A stretch of DNA of 64,000 nt from Edaphobacter paludis (GTDB taxonomy: Bacteria; Acidobacteriota; Terriglobia; Terriglobales; Acidobacteriaceae). Under the pieces are notes generated by a model. The model saw only the letters and a list, made by a program, of their open reading frames with translations, ran no database searches and was not told the origin of the DNA. Both the position numbers and the translations under genes were made by a program. Location of the stretch: contig NZ_CP121194.1 in NCBI RefSeq assembly GCF_039993895.1, forward strand, positions 3,534,001 through 3,598,000, written 5' to 3'. How positions within the stretch are numbered: the stretch's first letter is position 1; each line of letters starts with the position of its first letter. Shown piece after piece: positions 54,881 to 63,737 of this stretch.

Positions 54881-56278
54881 CTACTCGAACTTGCTTACGC
54901 GATTTAAACCATTGAAAGCTGCCACTTTATAACATTCCGCGAGCGTTGGATAGTTGAAGACCGTATCCACAAAATAATCCAGCTTTCCGCCCAGCGCCAT
55001 CACGGCCTGGCCAATGTGGAGCAGTTCGCTCGCACCTTCGCCAATGATGTGAACGCCAAGAATTGCATGGGTCATTCGATGAAAGATGAGCTTCAATCGC
55101 CCCGTCGTATCACCGCGAATCTGACCACGCGCAATCTCGCGGTAGTAGGCCACGCCAACCTCGTAGGGAACGTCCTCTTCGGTCAACTGCTCCTCGGTCT
55201 TGCCGATAAAGCTGATCTCAGGAATCGTATAAATCCCGTAGGGATAAAGTCCCGGATTCGACAACACCTGGTCGTCTCCAAACGCTCGCGCCGCCGCAAT
55301 CCGGCCCTGCTCCATCGAAACCGAGGCCAACGACGGAAACCCGATCACGTCGCCCCCGGCAAAGATCGTCGGCACCTTTGTCCGAAAATCCTTATCCACC
55401 GGAATGCGCCCGCGCGCGTCCGACTCCACTCCAACCGCCGCCAGGTTCAGGTCATCCACATTCCCCTGCCGTCCCACGGCATACAGCAGCGCGTCTCCCT
55501 GGACCTTCTTCTTGCTCTCCAGATTGGCAACGACCGTGCCATCCGGCATCTCTTCGACCGACTCCACCTCTTCGTTCAGCCGCATCGTCACACGCGAATC
55601 GCGCAGATGGTAGCTCAGCGCCTCGACGATCTCCTGGTCTGCAAACTCCAGCAGCCGCGGCCTCCGCTCGATCAGCGTCACACGCACTCCGAGCGCTGAA
55701 AACATGCAGGTGTACTCCACCCCAATCACGCCGCCGCCCACCACAATCAGCGTCTTCGGCAGATTCACCATCTCCAGCACAAGATCGCTGTTAATAATGC
55801 TGTGCCCATTGATCGGGACCTTGGGCGACGCGGCCGGCTTGGTCCCCGTGGCAATCAAAACATTCTTCGTTTCGTAGACGGTTGCCCCACGTGAGTTGGT
55901 CACCTTCACATGCGTCGCATCCACAAAGCTTGCCACTCCCACCAACATCTCGATGTTGTTTCTGGAGAGCTGGGCCTCGGTCACATCTACTTCGGTCTTG
56001 ATGACGTGCTGCACCCGGAAGGCGAGGTCCGCCATCGTAATGCGTTCCTTCACCCGATAGTTCATTCCATAAATGGACTTGTAGTTGTAGCCGGACAGAT
56101 GCAGCACCGCCTCGCGCATCGTCTTCGACGGGATAGTTCCCGTGTTGATGCAGGCCCCGCCCACAACTTCGCGCATCTCAACCAGCGCGACTTTCTTGCC
56201 CAGTTTGGCCGCATAAATAGCCGCTCGCTGCCCGGCCGGGCCAGACCCGATCACGATCAAATCGTAAACACCACTCAT
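54881..56278 (-). CDS. sth: Si-specific NAD(P)+ transhydrogenase (soluble, flavoprotein)
   Basis: 465-aa FAD enzyme of the pyridine nucleotide-disulfide oxidoreductase family, exchanging reducing power between NADPH and NAD+ in the cytoplasm. FAD site LIVIGSGPAGQRAAIYAAKL; GGACINTGTIPSKTMRE keeps only one cysteine of the usual redox pair, as in Sth; NAD(P) site TLIVVGGGVIGVEYTCMFSA; second FAD motif IFAGGDVIGFPSLAS; C-terminal dimerisation domain with ILGVHIIGEGASELLHIGQ. The start is the ATG at 56278; a TTG two codons earlier is also in frame. Confidence 0.93.
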   Translation of the reverse strand: MSGVYDLIVIGSGPAGQRAAIYAAKLGKKVALVEMREVVGGACINTGTIPSKTMREAVLHLSGYNYKSIYGMNYRVKERITMADLAFRVQHVIKTEVDVTEAQLSRNNIEMLVGVASFVDATHVKVTNSRGATVYETKNVLIATGTKPAASPKVPINGHSIINSDLVLEMVNLPKTLIVVGGGVIGVEYTCMFSALGVRVTLIERRPRLLEFADQEIVEALSYHLRDSRVTMRLNEEVESVEEMPDGTVVANLESKKKVQGDALLYAVGRQGNVDDLNLAAVGVESDARGRIPVDKDFRTKVPTIFAGGDVIGFPSLASVSMEQGRIAAARAFGDDQVLSNPGLYPYGIYTIPEISFIGKTEEQLTEEDVPYEVGVAYYREIARGQIRGDTTGRLKLIFHRMTHAILGVHIIGEGASELLHIGQAVMALGGKLDYFVDTVFNYPTLAECYKVAAFNGLNRVSKFE

Positions 56279-56503
56279 ATGCAATGACTCATCGACAATT
56301 TCCTTACCCCAGCTTACTCAGCGATGATTAAAATCCATGCTGCGGCGTAATCCATCGTCCGGTTAGGGCCTGTAATCGCACTGTACAAGGCCGATTTTTT
56401 TCAAAAAACGCGCCATTTCCTAACCTATCACAGCAACACCATCATCCTACGCCACCCATCTCTCCACGCCACACCCAAAATCCAAATCACCTACACTTAC
56501 ACC

Positions 56504-57157
56504 GTGCGCCGCTACGCCATCACCAACCGAACTCTCTTCCCCCAAGAATCGTCGCTGCCCCATCCTCCGCAGTCTTACCGCGAACGGTGGGATCCACAAC
56601 AGTCCACGCAGCTCAGCGCCCTCCTCCGCCAAACCGCTCTCTGGGCCACCGAAAGCATCGACTACATTCAGCTCCGCGAAAAAGACCTCCCCGCAGCCGC
56701 CCTGGCCAGCCTCACTCGCAGCATCCTCGAAATCCTTCACAACACACCAACCAGACTTCTCATCAACTCCCGCCTCGATGTCGCCATCGCCTCCGCCGCC
56801 CACGGGGTCCACCTCACCGCCGCCCCAGGCCAGCTCACCCCCGCCCAGGTTCGCAAACTCTATGCCGACGCCACCCTCCCACCGCCCATCATCTCCATCT
56901 CCTGCCACACGCTCGCCGAAGTAGCAGCGGCCCGCAATAACGCAGACCTCATCCTCTTCAGCCCAATCTTCCACAAATCCGTCGCTGGCGAACTCATCAA
57001 CCCGGGCCAGGGCCTCGAAGCCCTCCGCGCAGCCTGCTTCGCCGCAGCTCCCACCCCCATCTACGCTCTCGGAGGCGTCACCCTCGAAAATGCCCCCGCC
57101 TGCCTCGAAGCCGGAGCCGCCGGAGTCGCCGGCATCCACCTCTTCCACACCCCCTGA
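56504..57157 (+). CDS. Thiamine phosphate synthase/TenI-like protein
   Basis: 217-aa TIM-barrel of the ThiE/TenI superfamily. Motifs: YIQLREKDLPA, RLLINSRLDVAIA, HGVHLTAAPGQL, ISISCHTLAEV, DLILFSPIF and IYALGGVTLENAPACLEAGA. ThiE proteins normally have GVHLGQxD, here GVHLTAAPG, so either a diverged ThiE or a TenI-like protein is possible. The start is GTG with no visible ribosome-binding site. It is divergent from the transhydrogenase gene (225-base spacer). No THI-box riboswitch was found upstream. Confidence 0.8.
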   Translation: MRRYAITNRTLFPQESSLPHPPQSYRERWDPQQSTQLSALLRQTALWATESIDYIQLREKDLPAAALASLTRSILEILHNTPTRLLINSRLDVAIASAAHGVHLTAAPGQLTPAQVRKLYADATLPPPIISISCHTLAEVAAARNNADLILFSPIFHKSVAGELINPGQGLEALRAACFAAAPTPIYALGGVTLENAPACLEAGAAGVAGIHLFHTP

Positions 57158-57680
57158 ACCCCCTCAGCAATCTCTTCGATCAAAGCTGCTCATGCCGTCC
57201 ATTTACATAAATACCTGATTACAGAGAACATCCAAGCTTCACGCGAAAAAACCCAGTAAATCCCTTGTCAAGCCCCAAAGCCACCTAAGCCGCACAAGAC
57301 AAACAAGATATACATTGCAAAAGAGTTTCACTCAACCAGCTAGAATGGAAACACTAAGAAAAAGGCCAAACAAGTCCCGGCCAAGCGCTGGGGCTAAATC
57401 GTTTAGAAACAAGACTTTACCAGCAAACTTCCTGCAATGAATACTTTGCGAAAAGCACCCAATTCAAAGTATTGATTCCAGATACTTTATAAAAAGGTAC
57501 CCCGGTGGGGGGTACCCAGCAAAGGGAGAAAGGAATGAAGCCAATCCGCCATCAGTCAAGTCCCGCCAGCCACCAAAATATTCTCCCCGGCGCTCAACCC
57601 CCGGCGTATTATGGGCAATCCGGTCCCATCAGGATTCGTGCGAAAAGTGAGCATACCACCAGATCACCAGGAAAATACCG
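57158..57680. other. Gene-free AT-rich region with a hairpin
   Basis: About 520 bases without coding character, AT-richer than the genes around it. It includes the GGTACCCC inverted repeat at 57496-57516 followed by a purine-rich AAAGGGAGAAAGGAATGAAG stretch. It could hold a small RNA or long leader for the gene at 57681; neither can be shown. Confidence 0.4.
57496..57516. repeat. 8-bp KpnI-type hairpin GGTACCCC/GGGGTACC
   Basis: GGTACCCC (57496-57503) and GGGGTACC (57509-57516) around a GGTGG loop. It lies in a gene-free stretch, preceded by an A-run and followed after a few bases by a purine-rich region. Confidence 0.6.
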
Positions 57681-58238
57681 ATGACAAAGATCCTCTGCCT
57701 CGCCGCCGTCCTCGCCCTGTCCGGAACCCTCGTCTCCGCGCAGACCTCATCACCCACACCCGCTCCAGTGACAACTCCCGCTGCAACGCCAACGCCAGCC
57801 GCAGCTCCATCCGCCAAACCTGACCTAACCGGAACCTGGACGCTGAACCTCGGAAAGAGCAGCTACGATCCTGTCCCAGCTCCCGAAGACGAGACCATCG
57901 TCTTCTCCAAAACCGGCTCGACCTGCACCATGGCCACAACGTCGGACAACGAACGCGGCAAGGAGGTCTACGCTCTTCCTTTCGCCACCGACGGCACCGA
58001 AACCCCAACGCCCAAGGGCGTCTTCGCCGACACCGCAACTCTCCAGTACCTCAGCACCAAAGGCGAATGGCAGGACGCTGCCCTCATCCTCACCCAGAGG
58101 ATCATGTATCAAAACAGCCCGGGAACCCTGAAATCAGCCTTCAATCTCTCCGCTGACGGCAAAACCCTCACCCGCACCATGCACATCTCCGTTGATCAGG
58201 GAGAGTTCGACACTACCTCCGTCTACGAGAAGCAGTAA
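57681..58238 (+). CDS. Small secreted protein, unknown function
   Basis: 185 aa. Clear Sec signal peptide (MTKILCLAAVLALSGTLVSA, cut after SAQ), a Pro/Thr/Ala linker to residue 46, then a beta-rich domain starting LTGTWTLNLGKSSYDPVPAP with later LTRTMHISVDQG and a YEKQ end. The GTWTLNxxKS opening is common in secreted acidobacterial proteins with a lipocalin-like fold; no function is known. AGGAAA precedes the ATG. A 12-bp hairpin terminator follows directly. Confidence 0.85.
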   Translation: MTKILCLAAVLALSGTLVSAQTSSPTPAPVTTPAATPTPAAAPSAKPDLTGTWTLNLGKSSYDPVPAPEDETIVFSKTGSTCTMATTSDNERGKEVYALPFATDGTETPTPKGVFADTATLQYLSTKGEWQDAALILTQRIMYQNSPGTLKSAFNLSADGKTLTRTMHISVDQGEFDTTSVYEKQ

Positions 58239-58241
58239 CCA

Positions 58242-58281
58242 AAGGTCAAACGGCGCCGCCCCGCAAGCCCCGTTTGACCTT
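58242..58281 (+). terminator. Hairpin terminator, 12-bp perfect stem
   Basis: AAGGTCAAACGG (58242-58253) pairs with CCGTTTGACCTT (58270-58281) around a GC-rich loop. It begins four bases after the stop of the secreted-protein gene. It covers the TTG at 58274 that would be the longest possible start of the next gene, which argues for a later start. Confidence 0.75.
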
Positions 58282-58309
58282 CACCCTCAACCTGCATACC
58301 CTTAAAGAC

Positions 58310-58867
58310 GTGCTCATTACTCCGCTCCAACTAGTCGACGAACCTCTTGAGATAGACGAAACCATCCAACCCGGCGCCCTCGACTACACCTCCGAGCTTC
58401 GCCAGGTAGGCCCGCTTCCCGTCAAGGGCAGCGCAGATCTGCTCATCGAGCACCGCGATCAAGGCTCGCATGTCAACGACATCCGCCTCCGCGCCAGCTA
58501 CCACGGGGACTTTGAAATTCTCTGCGCCCGCTGCGTCGAGCCCGTCGCCACGACTCTCGCCGGAGACTTCGACCTCCTCTTCCGCCCCGAAGAGGCCGAC
58601 GCAATCGCCGGAGAACATGCCATTACCCCGGACGAGACCGAAATCGGTTATTATCAGGAGAGCGGTCTTTCGCTTGAAGATGTGGTACGTGAGCAGGTGT
58701 TACTCTCCCTGCCCGGCCGTACCCTCTGCAAAGAAGATTGCAAAGGGCTTTGCCCGCGCTGTGGCCAGAACCTGAATCTTGCAACCTGTTCCTGCGGTGA
58801 AGCTCCGGCCAACCCACAGTGGAATGCTCTTGCGGATCTGGCCTCCAAGCTCGAGCTCAAGCACTAG
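58310..58867 (+). CDS. DUF177/YceD-family protein
   Basis: 185 aa if started at the GTG 58310 (LITPLQLVDEPLEID), the usual opening of this family; a TTG at 58274 lies inside a terminator hairpin and is rejected. The core has LCARCVEP and the C-terminal LCKEDCKGLCPRCGQNLN plus CSCGE, giving the paired Cys motifs expected of a metal-binding YceD protein. It sits upstream of rpmF and plsX, the nearly universal order for this gene; the family is linked to 23S rRNA/ribosome metabolism. Confidence 0.88.
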   Translation: MLITPLQLVDEPLEIDETIQPGALDYTSELRQVGPLPVKGSADLLIEHRDQGSHVNDIRLRASYHGDFEILCARCVEPVATTLAGDFDLLFRPEEADAIAGEHAITPDETEIGYYQESGLSLEDVVREQVLLSLPGRTLCKEDCKGLCPRCGQNLNLATCSCGEAPANPQWNALADLASKLELKH

Positions 58868-58936
58868 AAAAGTTTTGCTTCGTCATCAGCGCGTCGTTTT
58901 GCCTGACTGCCGCGGCCCATTGAAAGGGACACTGCA

Positions 58937-59122
58937 ATGCCTAATCCAAAACGGCGCCACTCCAAGCAACGGACTGCCAAGCGCCGCAGCCACGACTTCC
59001 TTACCCCCACCGGCCTCTCCGAGTGCCCCAACTGCCACGAGCGCAAGCTGCCTCACCGTGTCTGCCGCAAGTGCGGCATGTACAAGGGCCGTGAGGTTCT
59101 CGCGGTCAAGGAAGCAAGCTAG
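58937..59122 (+). CDS. rpmF: 50S ribosomal protein L32
   Basis: 61-aa basic protein starting MPNPKRRHSKQRTAKRRSHD, with the zinc-ribbon cysteines CPNC and CRKC in the second half and the tail KGREVLAVKEA. It retains all four cysteines (C+ form). AAAGGGA lies before the ATG. It is in the conserved order yceD-rpmF-plsX. Confidence 0.97.
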   Translation: MPNPKRRHSKQRTAKRRSHDFLTPTGLSECPNCHERKLPHRVCRKCGMYKGREVLAVKEAS

Positions 59123-59155
59123 CATTCAGATTTTGAATAATAAAGTCCCCTGCTG

Positions 59156-60160
59156 ATGCCGATCGACATCGTTGTAGATGCAATGGGTTCTGACAAGGCC
59201 CCCGAATCCGAGATTCGCGGGGCCATCCTCGCTGCACGTCAGTACGACGTCCGCGTCCATCTCGCTGGTCCCGAACACATTATCCGTCCCATCCTCCGCC
59301 AGCATCTCCGCGGCCAGCATCTTCCTGTCTTCATTGTGCCCGCCTCCGAGTGGATCACGATGGACGACAAGGCAGCGCAGGCTGTCCGCGCCAAGCGCGA
59401 CTCCTCGATGCGTGTCGGCCTCAAGATGGTTCGCGAAGGCCGTGCCGCCGGTTTCTTCACGGCAGGCAACACCGGGGCCGCGATGGCTACGGCAAAAATG
59501 GTTCTGGGGATGCTCTCTGGCGTTCACCGCCCTGCGCTCGTTACCGTTCTTCCGACGTCGCTGGGCACTCCCTCGCTTCTGCTTGACGTAGGAGCCAACG
59601 TCGACTGCGACCCCGATAATCTCGTTCAGTTTGCTGTCATGGGCCACATCTACGCGCGAAACGTCCTCAAGGTCCACAGTCCTCGCGTTGGACTCCTCTC
59701 TATCGGCGAAGAGGACTCAAAGGGCAATTCGCTCACCCGTGACACTCTTCCCCTGTTGCGCTCGCTTGTCGGTCTCAACTTCATCGGCAACGTCGAGGGC
59801 CGCGATCTCTACAACGGCCATAGTGATGTGACTGTGTGCGACGGCTTCGTCGGCAATGTGGCGCTGAAGACCAGCGAAGGCATCGTCAAGCTGGTCACCG
59901 TCACACTGCGCGAGTCGCTCAAATCCACCGTCACCTCGCAGGTAGGCGCGCTGCTCTCGCGCAAGGCGTTCGGCGAATTCAAGAAGCGCCTCGATTACTC
60001 CGAATACGGCGGCGCACCGCTGCTGGGGGTTCGCGGAGTTTGCATCGTAGGCCACGGTTCCTCAAACGAGAAAGCAATCATGAACGGCATCCGCGTTACG
60101 GCCGAGTTCGCCCAGGCTGAAGTCAACGCCAGCATCGAAGCTGCACTTGCCACTCCCTGA
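59156..60160 (+). CDS. plsX: Phosphate acyltransferase
   Basis: Makes acyl-phosphate from acyl-ACP for the PlsY step of phospholipid synthesis. The 334-aa protein opens [20 protein letters not shown] and shows [83 protein letters not shown] and a C-terminal [20 protein letters not shown]. All are family hallmarks. It is 33 bases after rpmF. The usual downstream fabH is absent; fabD is 18 kb away. Confidence 0.97.
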   Translation: MPIDIVVDAMGSDKAPESEIRGAILAARQYDVRVHLAGPEHIIRPILRQHLRGQHLPVFIVPASEWITMDDKAAQAVRAKRDSSMRVGLKMVREGRAAGFFTAGNTGAAMATAKMVLGMLSGVHRPALVTVLPTSLGTPSLLLDVGANVDCDPDNLVQFAVMGHIYARNVLKVHSPRVGLLSIGEEDSKGNSLTRDTLPLLRSLVGLNFIGNVEGRDLYNGHSDVTVCDGFVGNVALKTSEGIVKLVTVTLRESLKSTVTSQVGALLSRKAFGEFKKRLDYSEYGGAPLLGVRGVCIVGHGSSNEKAIMNGIRVTAEFAQAEVNASIEAALATP

Positions 60161-60173
60161 AGCGGCACTGACT

Positions 60174-60557
60174 TCAGATGGAATAAATCAGGCTAGCCAT
60201 CAAGACCGCCAGCACTGTCACGCTCACTGCGACATACAATTTATCCCGCTCCAGCGCAAAGCCAACCACGGCAAAAACCACGCGGGCAACCGGAGTGGCA
60301 ATCAGCAAAATCACGCCGACCTGAATCACAGCCGCCGGATCACCCGTCATCAGTAGTCGAAAGAGCCCTCTGACACTGCGCAGAGCGGCAGGCTCCCCCG
60401 CGAAGGTGCGATAGTTCACTATACTTCCAAGATGCGCCCGGATATAAAGAAAGCCCCCTGCGAGCACTACCGCCGAGGCCAGCAGCACTCCAACCTGGAG
60501 GAGCCGCCCCATGATGGTCTCCATGCGTTGGTCATCGAGCGCTAGACGATGCGCCAT
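60174..60557 (-). CDS. DUF1634-family membrane protein
   Basis: 127 aa with three hydrophobic spans (about residues 18-40, 74-92 and 103-125), FLYIRAHLGSIVNYRTFAGE between the first two, and IQVGVILLIATPVARVVFAV. This is the DUF1634 pattern. The ATG shares its A with the TAA of the upstream TauE/SafE gene (TAATG), so the two are translated as a pair. These two families are frequently adjacent, suggesting a joint transport unit. Confidence 0.88.
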   Translation of the reverse strand: MAHRLALDDQRMETIMGRLLQVGVLLASAVVLAGGFLYIRAHLGSIVNYRTFAGEPAALRSVRGLFRLLMTGDPAAVIQVGVILLIATPVARVVFAVVGFALERDKLYVAVSVTVLAVLMASLIYSI

Positions 60558-61441
60558 TACAACCTCCCCACCCAGCCGTTCACAATCATCTCCACGCCCA
60601 GCGCCAGAATCACGACGGTAAAGATGCTGCGTAGCAGCGAGACCTGCGCCCGAACCAACAGTTTTGCACCCAGCAGCGATCCGGCAAGCACTCCGAGCAT
60701 TACAGGAAACGCGAGCCCCGGATCGACATAGCCGCGGTGCAGGTAGATGCCCGCGCTTGCCGCCGCCGTCACCCCGATCATGAAGTTGCTGGTCGTGGTC
60801 GAGACCTTGAAAGGGATGCGCATGATTCGATCCATTGCCAGGACCTTCACAGCGCCTGACCCGATTCCCAGCAGCCCCGAGAGTGTTCCAGCACCAAACA
60901 TAGTCGCAAATCCAGCCGAGATCCGGTCGACCTTATAGCTGCACTCCCCGCCCGAGCGATCGGGATAAGACCCCGAAAGTCGCAACCGATCCGACCACGG
61001 ACTCACCCTCACAGCTTCAGATTCATGGAAGCGAGTTTGCCGCCAGGACAGCCACGCAGAATAGAGCAAAACCACGCCAAAGGTAATGCCCAGCACACGC
61101 GTCGGCATTCGCGTAGCCAGAAATGCTCCAAAGATAGCGCCGATGGTGGTCGCAATTTCCAGAAACATCCCGATTCGTACGCTCGAAAAGCCTTCTCGCA
61201 CGTAAGCGGCCGCAGCGCCGGAAGAGGTTGCAATTACGGAGATGAGCGATGCCCCGATTGCGTAGCGGATATCGACATGAAAGACCACTGTGAGCAGAGG
61301 CACAAGAACAACGCCGCCGCCAAGGCCGGTAAGTGCACCCAGCAGCCCAGCAGCCAGCGAGCCGGCAAATACCAGCAAAGTGAACGTCAACACCGGTAAT
61401 GCAGCTAAGTGTCCTATAGCGAAGCCCGATATCCTGCGCAT
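60557..61441 (-). CDS. TauE/SafE-family sulfite/anion exporter
   Basis: About 294 aa inner-membrane protein of the TSUP family. It carries two repeats of the family motif: GALTGLGGGVVLVPLLTVVF near residue 35 and GLLGIGSGAVKVLAMDRIMR near residue 190, each followed by a span with ASLISVIATSSGAA or TTSNFMIGVTAAAS. Members move sulfite, sulfoacetate or other organosulfur anions; the substrate is unknown. The ATG at 61441 is used; a frame 29 codons longer would run into the divergent SDR gene. Confidence 0.9.
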   Translation of the reverse strand: MRRISGFAIGHLAALPVLTFTLLVFAGSLAAGLLGALTGLGGGVVLVPLLTVVFHVDIRYAIGASLISVIATSSGAAAAYVREGFSSVRIGMFLEIATTIGAIFGAFLATRMPTRVLGITFGVVLLYSAWLSWRQTRFHESEAVRVSPWSDRLRLSGSYPDRSGGECSYKVDRISAGFATMFGAGTLSGLLGIGSGAVKVLAMDRIMRIPFKVSTTTSNFMIGVTAAASAGIYLHRGYVDPGLAFPVMLGVLAGSLLGAKLLVRAQVSLLRSIFTVVILALGVEMIVNGWVGRL

Positions 61442-61509
61442 TTCGATGATGCCATAAAATATCGAGACAAAAGGTTGTGCCCGAAGCGGGCTCCAAACAT
61501 CCAACACAG

Positions 61510-62457
61510 ATGAGCCACTCCTGGACATCAGCAGACATTCCCTCGCAGACGGGCAAGCGCGTTCTCATCACCGGCGCGAACAGCGGTATTGGCTACCATG
61601 CAGCCTTCACCCTTGCCCGCAAAGGCGCGCACGTTATCCTCGCCTGCCGCGACCGCGCTAAGGGCAAAGCCGCCCTTAACCGCATCGTCGATGATGCGCC
61701 CGGAGCGAATATCGAGCTAGCCATCCTTGACCTGGCATCGCTCGCTTCGGTCCGCGCCTTCGCCGCTCAGCAACTCGAGCAGCGCCAACCGCTCGACATC
61801 CTCATTAACAACGCCGGAGTCATGGCTCCACCGAAACGGCTGCAGACAGCCGATGGCTTCGAGCTACAGTTCGGCACTAACGTGCTCGGCCACTTCGCCC
61901 TGACCGGTCTTCTGCTTCCAGCGCTTCGGCAAGCTGGCGAAAAATCGTCGGAGGCGCCCCGCATCGTCACCATCGCATCCATCGCCCACAAACGCGGACA
62001 TCTGAACTTTGACGATCTGCAATACCAGCGGAACTACGCTCCCATGAAGACCTACCAGCAGTCCAAGCTGGCCAACCTGATGCTGGCGCTGGAGCTGGAT
62101 CGGCGGCTTCGCGCTGCGGGCTCGAACATCCTGAGCGTGGCCGCGCATCCTGGCGTGGCGAACACCAACCTCTTTCAGACTGGCGACCGCTCGGCCTTTG
62201 AAAACGCTGCTCGCAAGGTGCTGGGACACGTGATCGGCGCATTCCTGAACACCGATGCGGAGGGCGCGCTTCCGACCCTCTATGCGGCCACGTCCTCTGA
62301 TGTAACCGGCGGCGGCTACTATGGGCCTCAGGGATTTCAGGAGATGTCCGGCGAGGAGATCGGCCCGGCAAAGATTGCTCCGCAAGCTCGCGACAACGCT
62401 GCGGCCGCACGTCTTTGGAATATTTGCGAACAGCTCACCGGTGTAACGGTCCTCTGA
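61510..62457 (+). CDS. Short-chain dehydrogenase/reductase (retinol dehydrogenase-like)
   Basis: About 315 aa classical SDR. NAD(P)-binding RVLITGANSGIGYHAAFTLA, NNAGVMAPPKR, the active-site serine in IVTIASIAHKRG and Y-x-x-x-K in YQQSKLANLMLALELDRRL are all present. AHPGVANTNLF follows, as in WW-domain oxidoreductase/retinol dehydrogenase-like enzymes. The substrate is unknown. The ATG at 61510 is preferred; a GTG at 61477 is in frame. Confidence 0.9.
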   Translation: MSHSWTSADIPSQTGKRVLITGANSGIGYHAAFTLARKGAHVILACRDRAKGKAALNRIVDDAPGANIELAILDLASLASVRAFAAQQLEQRQPLDILINNAGVMAPPKRLQTADGFELQFGTNVLGHFALTGLLLPALRQAGEKSSEAPRIVTIASIAHKRGHLNFDDLQYQRNYAPMKTYQQSKLANLMLALELDRRLRAAGSNILSVAAHPGVANTNLFQTGDRSAFENAARKVLGHVIGAFLNTDAEGALPTLYAATSSDVTGGGYYGPQGFQEMSGEEIGPAKIAPQARDNAAAARLWNICEQLTGVTVL

Positions 62458-62558
62458 ATGCGACGCGCTGCAGCGTGAAATCACAATCCTCTCTGCCGCG
62501 CCGCTACTTTCGCATATACTCATCCCGACAACGGGCCATGGAGTGACAGGGACTCACA

Positions 62559-63722
62559 ATGGAACTCAGCGAAACCCTTCTAGCCCAGCAGCAGGTCATT
62601 CGTCTGCAAGCGCTGCTGGAAGCAAGCCGTCAGATACACTCGACCATTCAGTTGGACGAGGTGCTCCGGATTGCGCTTCAGATCGTGGTTCGCGAGCTTG
62701 AACTGGGCGGCGCCTTCTTCACCGCGTTCGAGCATACCTACGGCGATGTGCCAGCCGAGCTAAAAGTGTTTCTAAGCTCCGGTGAGATTACCTCTCAGAT
62801 GTCCGGCGAGTCATGGCTGCGGTTTCCTCTCTGTGACAAGCGTAAGACCCGCTTCACCGACCTCGTGGTCCTGCTGCCCGCGCGACGTGTGCTGGAACTG
62901 GATGAGATCGACTTTCTGGAGACGCTTTCGCTGCAGGCTTCTGTGGCCATTGAAAACGCCAGGTTCCATGAGCGCACCATCCAATGGCAGCGGATCGAGA
63001 GCGACCTCGAATCGGCGCGACTGGTTCAACAAAGTTTGCTTCCGCAACAGATGCCGCAGATACCGCGTTACGCACTCGCCGCGCGATCTATGACGTGTTA
63101 TGAGGTGGGCGGCGACTATCTCGATATTGTCTCCATGCCCTGTGGAGATACCGTGATTGTCGTTGGCGATGTCGCCGGTAAAGGGCTCACGTCAGCGCTG
63201 GTAGGCATGTCCTTCCGATCGGCGTTTCGTGCCATGCTCCACTCCAACCTCTCCCTTGTGGAGATAGCGACGCAGATGAACCTGCTTCACTACAACGAGG
63301 GCGCCGAGTCCCGCCGTCGTTATGTCACGGCATTTCTTCTTCGGCTCAATCCCGAGACGAATACCATCGAGGTAGTGAACGCGGGGCACAACCCCGCATT
63401 TTTGATAGCAGACGATCATATCCCCTATAAGATAGGGGCCTCGGGAACCCCTATAGGGATGCTTCCCTTCTCAAGCTATGTCTCCGAGCAATATGTGCTT
63501 GGATCTTCGGCGCGGCTGCTAGTCTACACAGACGGAATGACTGAGGTGTTTCGCGGCGAAGAAGAGTTTGGAGAAGCCCGTCTTCTGCAGGCGTTCTCCG
63601 ATTGCGGAGAACTCACCCCGGAGGCCACCCTGGCTTCTTTATGGAGCACCCTGGAGACCTTCTCCGACGGACAGGAGCAATGCGACGACATGACGGCGCT
63701 TGTATTGTCGAGGACCTCATAG
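62559..63722 (+). CDS. GAF-domain SpoIIE/PP2C serine phosphatase (RsbU-like)
   Basis: 387-aa regulatory phosphatase. A GAF sensory domain covers about residues 17-148, a short coiled-coil linker with ESDLESARLVQQSLLPQQMP (the standard RsbU linker) follows, and the phosphatase domain runs from about 180. The metal-binding aspartates are in EVGGDYLDI and VVGDVAGKGL, with VVNAGHNPAF, LLVYTDGMTEVF and the final QCDDMTALVL. It dephosphorylates anti-sigma antagonist proteins in partner-switching systems. It is followed after 15 bases by an anti-sigma kinase-like gene. Confidence 0.94.
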   Translation: MELSETLLAQQQVIRLQALLEASRQIHSTIQLDEVLRIALQIVVRELELGGAFFTAFEHTYGDVPAELKVFLSSGEITSQMSGESWLRFPLCDKRKTRFTDLVVLLPARRVLELDEIDFLETLSLQASVAIENARFHERTIQWQRIESDLESARLVQQSLLPQQMPQIPRYALAARSMTCYEVGGDYLDIVSMPCGDTVIVVGDVAGKGLTSALVGMSFRSAFRAMLHSNLSLVEIATQMNLLHYNEGAESRRRYVTAFLLRLNPETNTIEVVNAGHNPAFLIADDHIPYKIGASGTPIGMLPFSSYVSEQYVLGSSARLLVYTDGMTEVFRGEEEFGEARLLQAFSDCGELTPEATLASLWSTLETFSDGQEQCDDMTALVLSRTS

Positions 63723-63737
63723 TGGAGATTGACCTTA

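Noticed and set aside
56279..56503. A possible thiamine (THI-box) riboswitch before the thiE-like gene
   Set aside because: The conserved CTGAGA and ACCTGA-type elements were not found.
56447..57148. A 233-codon minus-strand open frame opposite the thiE-like gene
   Set aside because: It is Gly/Glu-rich with no ribosome-binding site, and arises from the C-rich codon use of the plus-strand gene, which has clear ThiE motifs.
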